A stretch of 64,000 bases of DNA from assembly GCA_012064385.1 (NCBI GenBank), contig QRDG01000621.1, positions 1,596,243 through 1,660,242 on the forward strand. Direction: 5' to 3'. Within the stretch, counting starts at the first letter, position 1. Each line of letters opens with the position of its first letter. The notes beneath the pieces were generated by a model that ran no database searches, had not been told where the DNA came from, and saw only the letters and a program-made list of their open reading frames with translations. This DNA is from Puccinellia tenuiflora (Eukaryota > Streptophyta > Magnoliopsida > Poales > Poaceae). Shown here in pieces: positions 61,185 to 64,000 of the stretch. The translations under genes were made by a program, and so were the position numbers.

Positions 61185-61899
61185 AGATGGGATCTGACTC
61201 GGGTTACGCGACTGACTTGGTGATCTAGACCAAATTAAACCTATGCAGAAGAGAGGCGAAAGATTTATACCCTCGAAGCGTGATCAGTGGCCGGAGAAGG
61301 TTGAGTACGTGCTCCGGAAGCAGGGCGACGAAACAGGGGCACCGAGGCGGCCCCTCCTCAGCTGGAGAAGGTGCCCAGCAACGATGCGCGGGACCGATGG
61401 TGCTGGCTGGCGGGAAGCTACGTCATCTGTAAAAGCAAAAAACTAAACATTAGCACACATGTAGGACAACATAAATATTCATGAAAAAACAAGGACAGAA
61501 TTTGCCTTGTCCATCTATAGCCATTCCTACACAATTTATTATATGCATGCCCAACTAATAATAGTGATGCAAATATATTGGTAGATAGGTTAACAACACT
61601 AATCACATCCCTATAAAGCTCATATATACAAACACTCCAACCAACAGAAAACCTACGCGGCACCGATACGGATATGAGTATCAGTATCGGACCGATACGG
61701 ATACAGAAATACGACATTTTGAAAAAGGCAGCAATAAGGCATAAGCAAAGGCAGTAAGCCAAGTTCAATATTACATAGCAATGTAGCATGATAATTCATA
61801 GGTAGCAAGGCAGCAATAAGCTATACATACATTTTATCCGTCTGCAGATGCAAATTAACTATACATACATATACATTGTAAAAAACAAAAAAGAGGACT

Positions 61900-62410
61900 A
61901 CCTTTGTGAGGAGGTCGCCGGCGAGCAGGTCGTGGAGGTGCAGGTCCCGGAGGTGCGGGAGCAGCCGGAGAGGAGCGGCACCGAAGAGGAGGTGCGTCAG
62001 AGAGGAGGTGGTGGAGCAGCTGGAGAGAGCGGGCCGGAAAGGGAGGGGCGGCCGGCGAGGGTGGGGCGGGCCGGAGAGGGAGGGGCGGCCGGGGAGGGAG
62101 GAGAGGACGGTGAGGGGCGGCCGGGGGCGATGGGCGGGCGGCGGCCGGAGAGGGAGGGGCGGCCGGGCACGGAGGAGAGGACGGCGAGGGGTGGCCGGGG
62201 GCGATGGGCGGGCGGCGGGCGGCGGCCGGAGAGGACAGGGGCGCAGGGGCGGCCGGGCGCGGAGGAGAGGACGACGAGGGTTGGCCGGGGGCGAGGAGCG
62301 GGCGCCGACCGGAGGGGAGGCGTCGGCGCGGGGAGGAGGCGGCGGCGGATCGAGGAGGAGGCGCGGGGAGAGGTTGGGCACGGGGAGAGTTTTTTGTTTG
62401 TTCTTTGCAT
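61900..62410 (-). other. GC-rich leader region of CACTA-3
   Basis: This is a purine-rich plus strand (C-rich minus strand) with imperfect tandem units around GGCGGCCGG-GAGGAGAGGACGG. On the minus strand it ends in a plausible donor (ACAAAG|GTAGTC near 61903). It corresponds in position and composition to 20346-20960 of CACTA-1. Frames are open by composition only. Confidence 0.5.
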
Positions 62411-62470
62411 CTCCTGACCAGGTGGCGGTTAATTAGGGTCACCTATACGCCGACGGCATTGCCGTCGGCG

Positions 62471-62472
<2 letters not shown>

Positions 62473-62543
<71 letters not shown>
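62473..62543. repeat. TA dinucleotide microsatellite
   Basis: About 35 uninterrupted TA/AT repeats directly follow a GCCGTCGGCGTATATAC subterminal word of CACTA-3. Confidence 0.95.
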
Positions 62544-62546
<3 letters not shown>

Positions 62547-62694
62547 AAACTTACTAATTTTCCTTTAGTTGTACTACACAATAATATAAGTTAGTCATAA
62601 TTTTAGTTGTACTACACAATAATATTAGTAAATATTCCAAAACCAACAAAAAATATTCCCAAAGCAAGTGTTTCTTCTTCCTGCCTAGAATTAA

Positions 62695-63180
62695 TAGCAG
62701 GGATCGAAGCAAGAGCTCTGATGGGAGGGGCAGCAAAACGACCCCTGACGAAGTGGATAGCCTGCCTCCAGAAAAGCAAGTAGAAGTTGCCTATAAGGAG
62801 ACAAGAGTTGTTCCTCCAAGTAAAAGGAGTATTCACCAAGATCGAAGAGATGTTTTATGTGACGATGGAACAAATGCTCATGTAAAGGAATCCAAGAGAG
62901 GGGGATCTGACATGAGTATGTCATCCTCTCAGACAAGCAATGCTCAATACAGATCCAGAAGCAATTCCCCTTTTGTAACAACTGAACAACCTTCTGGCTA
63001 TAGGACAGCACACCTGGATGGTAATACTAGCTATCATGTGAAAGAACCTCACACCCCTACATTCAAGAGTAATAACACATATCAGGGAAGTTATCTGGCA
63101 CGCAGTGATCGGCTCTTGGATACAACTGCATCACAAAGCTCAGTCATGGACAAGTATGGTTCAGGGTTCGGTTTAATTGG
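62695..63180 (+). pseudogene. Captured host-gene fragment in CACTA-3 (Ser-rich, unidentified)
   Basis: The plus frame is open from about 62695 through PPEKQVEVAYKETRVVPPSK and SSVMDKYGSGF near 63165, with host-like codon use and no similarity to transposon proteins. The style is that of the C-terminal part of a nuclear Ser/Arg-rich protein; a relation to EDM2-like proteins is only a guess. It has no start of its own, and coding sense ends abruptly near 63180 where another fragment begins on the opposite strand. Confidence 0.5.
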
Positions 63181-63420
63181 GAACTTTATTTTATGTTGTT
63201 TCCTCGTTTCAGCTTCATCCTTTTCATGACGCTTCTGTTCTTTTAGTGTTTCTTCTTCCTGCCTTTTATGTCGTTTCTTTGCTTCAGCATCTTTCTTTTC
63301 ACATCTTTTCTGTTCTCTCAGTGCATCTTCTTGCATTTTCTTCTGTTGTTTCATCAGATGTTGTTGCTCTTTCTCCTGACATTTTGTTTCCTTCTCAAGT
63401 TGTTTTTTCTATTTCCTGAA
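63181..63420 (-). pseudogene. Captured fragment resembling CAF-1 large subunit (FAS1/FSM) KER region
   Basis: The minus frame encodes repeated charged heptads such as REQKRCEKKDAEAKKRHK and KEQKRHEKDEAETRKQHK, the Lys/Glu/Arg-rich helix typical of the large subunit of chromatin assembly factor 1, which deposits H3-H4 during replication. Only ~70 residues are present. At 63181 the frame runs into antisense of the neighbouring captured fragment. Other long KER-type coiled coils cannot be excluded. Confidence 0.5.
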
Positions 63421-63719
63421 CCACCTTCTCCTAGAATTCACTATTGTGATTAGTGGACTGTTATACAACATTGTTCTCGCTAAACAACAGATAACCTAAT
63501 TTTTGTTGGACTGTTATACAAAAATAATATATCTCCTGAACCAATATAGTTAGTTCAAACGTTATTTTATGCGGGTTCCGGAAGAATCAAACCGTTATTT
63601 TATGCGGGTGGGATACAGAAATTGGGAGGAGAATTATAGACCCAATTTATACATAAATTATACCTACATTAAATATTATATACAGAAATAAATAAATCTA
63701 AATTTAGTTATTAAAAATA

Positions 63720-63965
63720 CTATATGCCGACGGCATTGCCGTCGGCGTATCAACATAGGGAGACGGCCGTTCCAGCGCCGTCACGGCAGGCGCTGGTGGG
63801 CGCTCGTACGCCGACAGCTTTATCTACGCCGTCGGCGTATGAATGTATACGCCGACGGGATTTCTTACACCGACGGCCCGTTCAACGGCTGCCCTAGCTC
63901 GCCTTGTACGCCGACGGCCCCGACATTTTGCCGTCGGCGTACAAAATGGCCGTCGGCGTAGTGTG
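63720..63965. repeat. CACTA-3 right subterminal repeats
   Basis: About ten TACGCCGACGG/CCGTCGGCGTA words lie in inverted pairs up to the terminus at 63979. Confidence 0.88.
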
Positions 63966-64000
63966 GCTTTCCTGTAGTGACTGTCGAGGAGCAACTAGCC

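Larger units (their letters stand above)
53677..63979 (-). mobile_element. CACTA-3, complete En/Spm-type transposon, 10.3 kb
   Basis: Both termini are CACTACAGGAAAGCCACACT (read inward), flanked by the duplication ACT at 53674-53676 and 63980-63982. Subterminal arrays of TACGCCGACGGC/GCCGTCGGCGTA lie at 53695-54050 and 63720-63965, with one inverted pair at 62442-62475. From right to left on the minus strand it holds a GC-rich leader, two hairpins, ORF1 and ORF2. A TA microsatellite and host-gene fragments lie between the leader and the right terminus. The ends look intact, but both genes are damaged, so it could move only with help. Confidence 0.95.

Overview
This is a repeat-dominated stretch of a large grass genome, most likely a Triticeae species (wheat, Aegilops or barley group). 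The reasons are Stowaway MITEs with CTCCCTCC termini, nested CACTA (En/Spm) transposons with monocot-type tnp2/DUF4218/DUF4216 proteins, Ty1/copia elements primed by initiator tRNA-Met, LINE 3' fragments and very low gene density. Only one convincing host gene is present: a 10-exon epsin-type clathrin adaptor (ENTH domain, DPF motifs, LIDL clathrin box) on the minus strand at 1975-5455. There are no prokaryotic features.

Layout. 1-1960: gene-downstream DNA with a foldback element, a Tourist-like MITE with TTA target-site duplication (TSD) and a second foldback. 1975-5455: epsin gene; 5456-6800: its upstream region. 6816-6892: Stowaway MITE. About 6900-11455: a tandem array with a ~104 bp period built from two related ~52 bp halves, split by a 2.5 kb solo LTR (8291-10821, TSD AGTGT). 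11455-12294: a ~257 bp degenerate GC-rich tandem repeat, then a 396 bp assembly gap. 12691-19303: a minus-strand copia-type element with a 2.5 kb 5' LTR, an iMet primer site and a gag-like gene with two zinc knuckles, but no pol; it belongs to the same family as the solo LTR. 19304-20070: unclassified DNA with a 117 bp direct repeat.

20190-35924: CACTA-1, whose transposase (ORF1) and second protein (ORF2) lie on the plus strand. ORF1 is split inside one codon run by CACTA-2 (23650-30488, TSD AGT), a non-autonomous element carrying gene-like sequence and long AT-rich repeats. 35925-51250: diverged local duplications, LINE 3' fragments (about 39240-40033 and 47385-47520) and a young copia element (40177-45094, 198 bp LTRs differing at two positions, polyprotein frame broken by two stop codons). 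A further LINE fragment lies at 51880-52740. 53677-63979: CACTA-3, a complete 10.3 kb minus-strand element (TSD ACT) with degenerate transposase genes and back-to-back host-gene fragments near its right end.

The most interesting observation is a pair of hairpins that precedes transposase ORF1 in both CACTA-1 and CACTA-3, in the same order and orientation. The 3' arm of the longer hairpin is 43/46 identical between the two elements, including 25 consecutive bases, while the 5' arm has diverged much more. That asymmetry resembles a microRNA precursor or another selected regulatory RNA/DNA element. All calls were made by reading the sequence; no database search was run.
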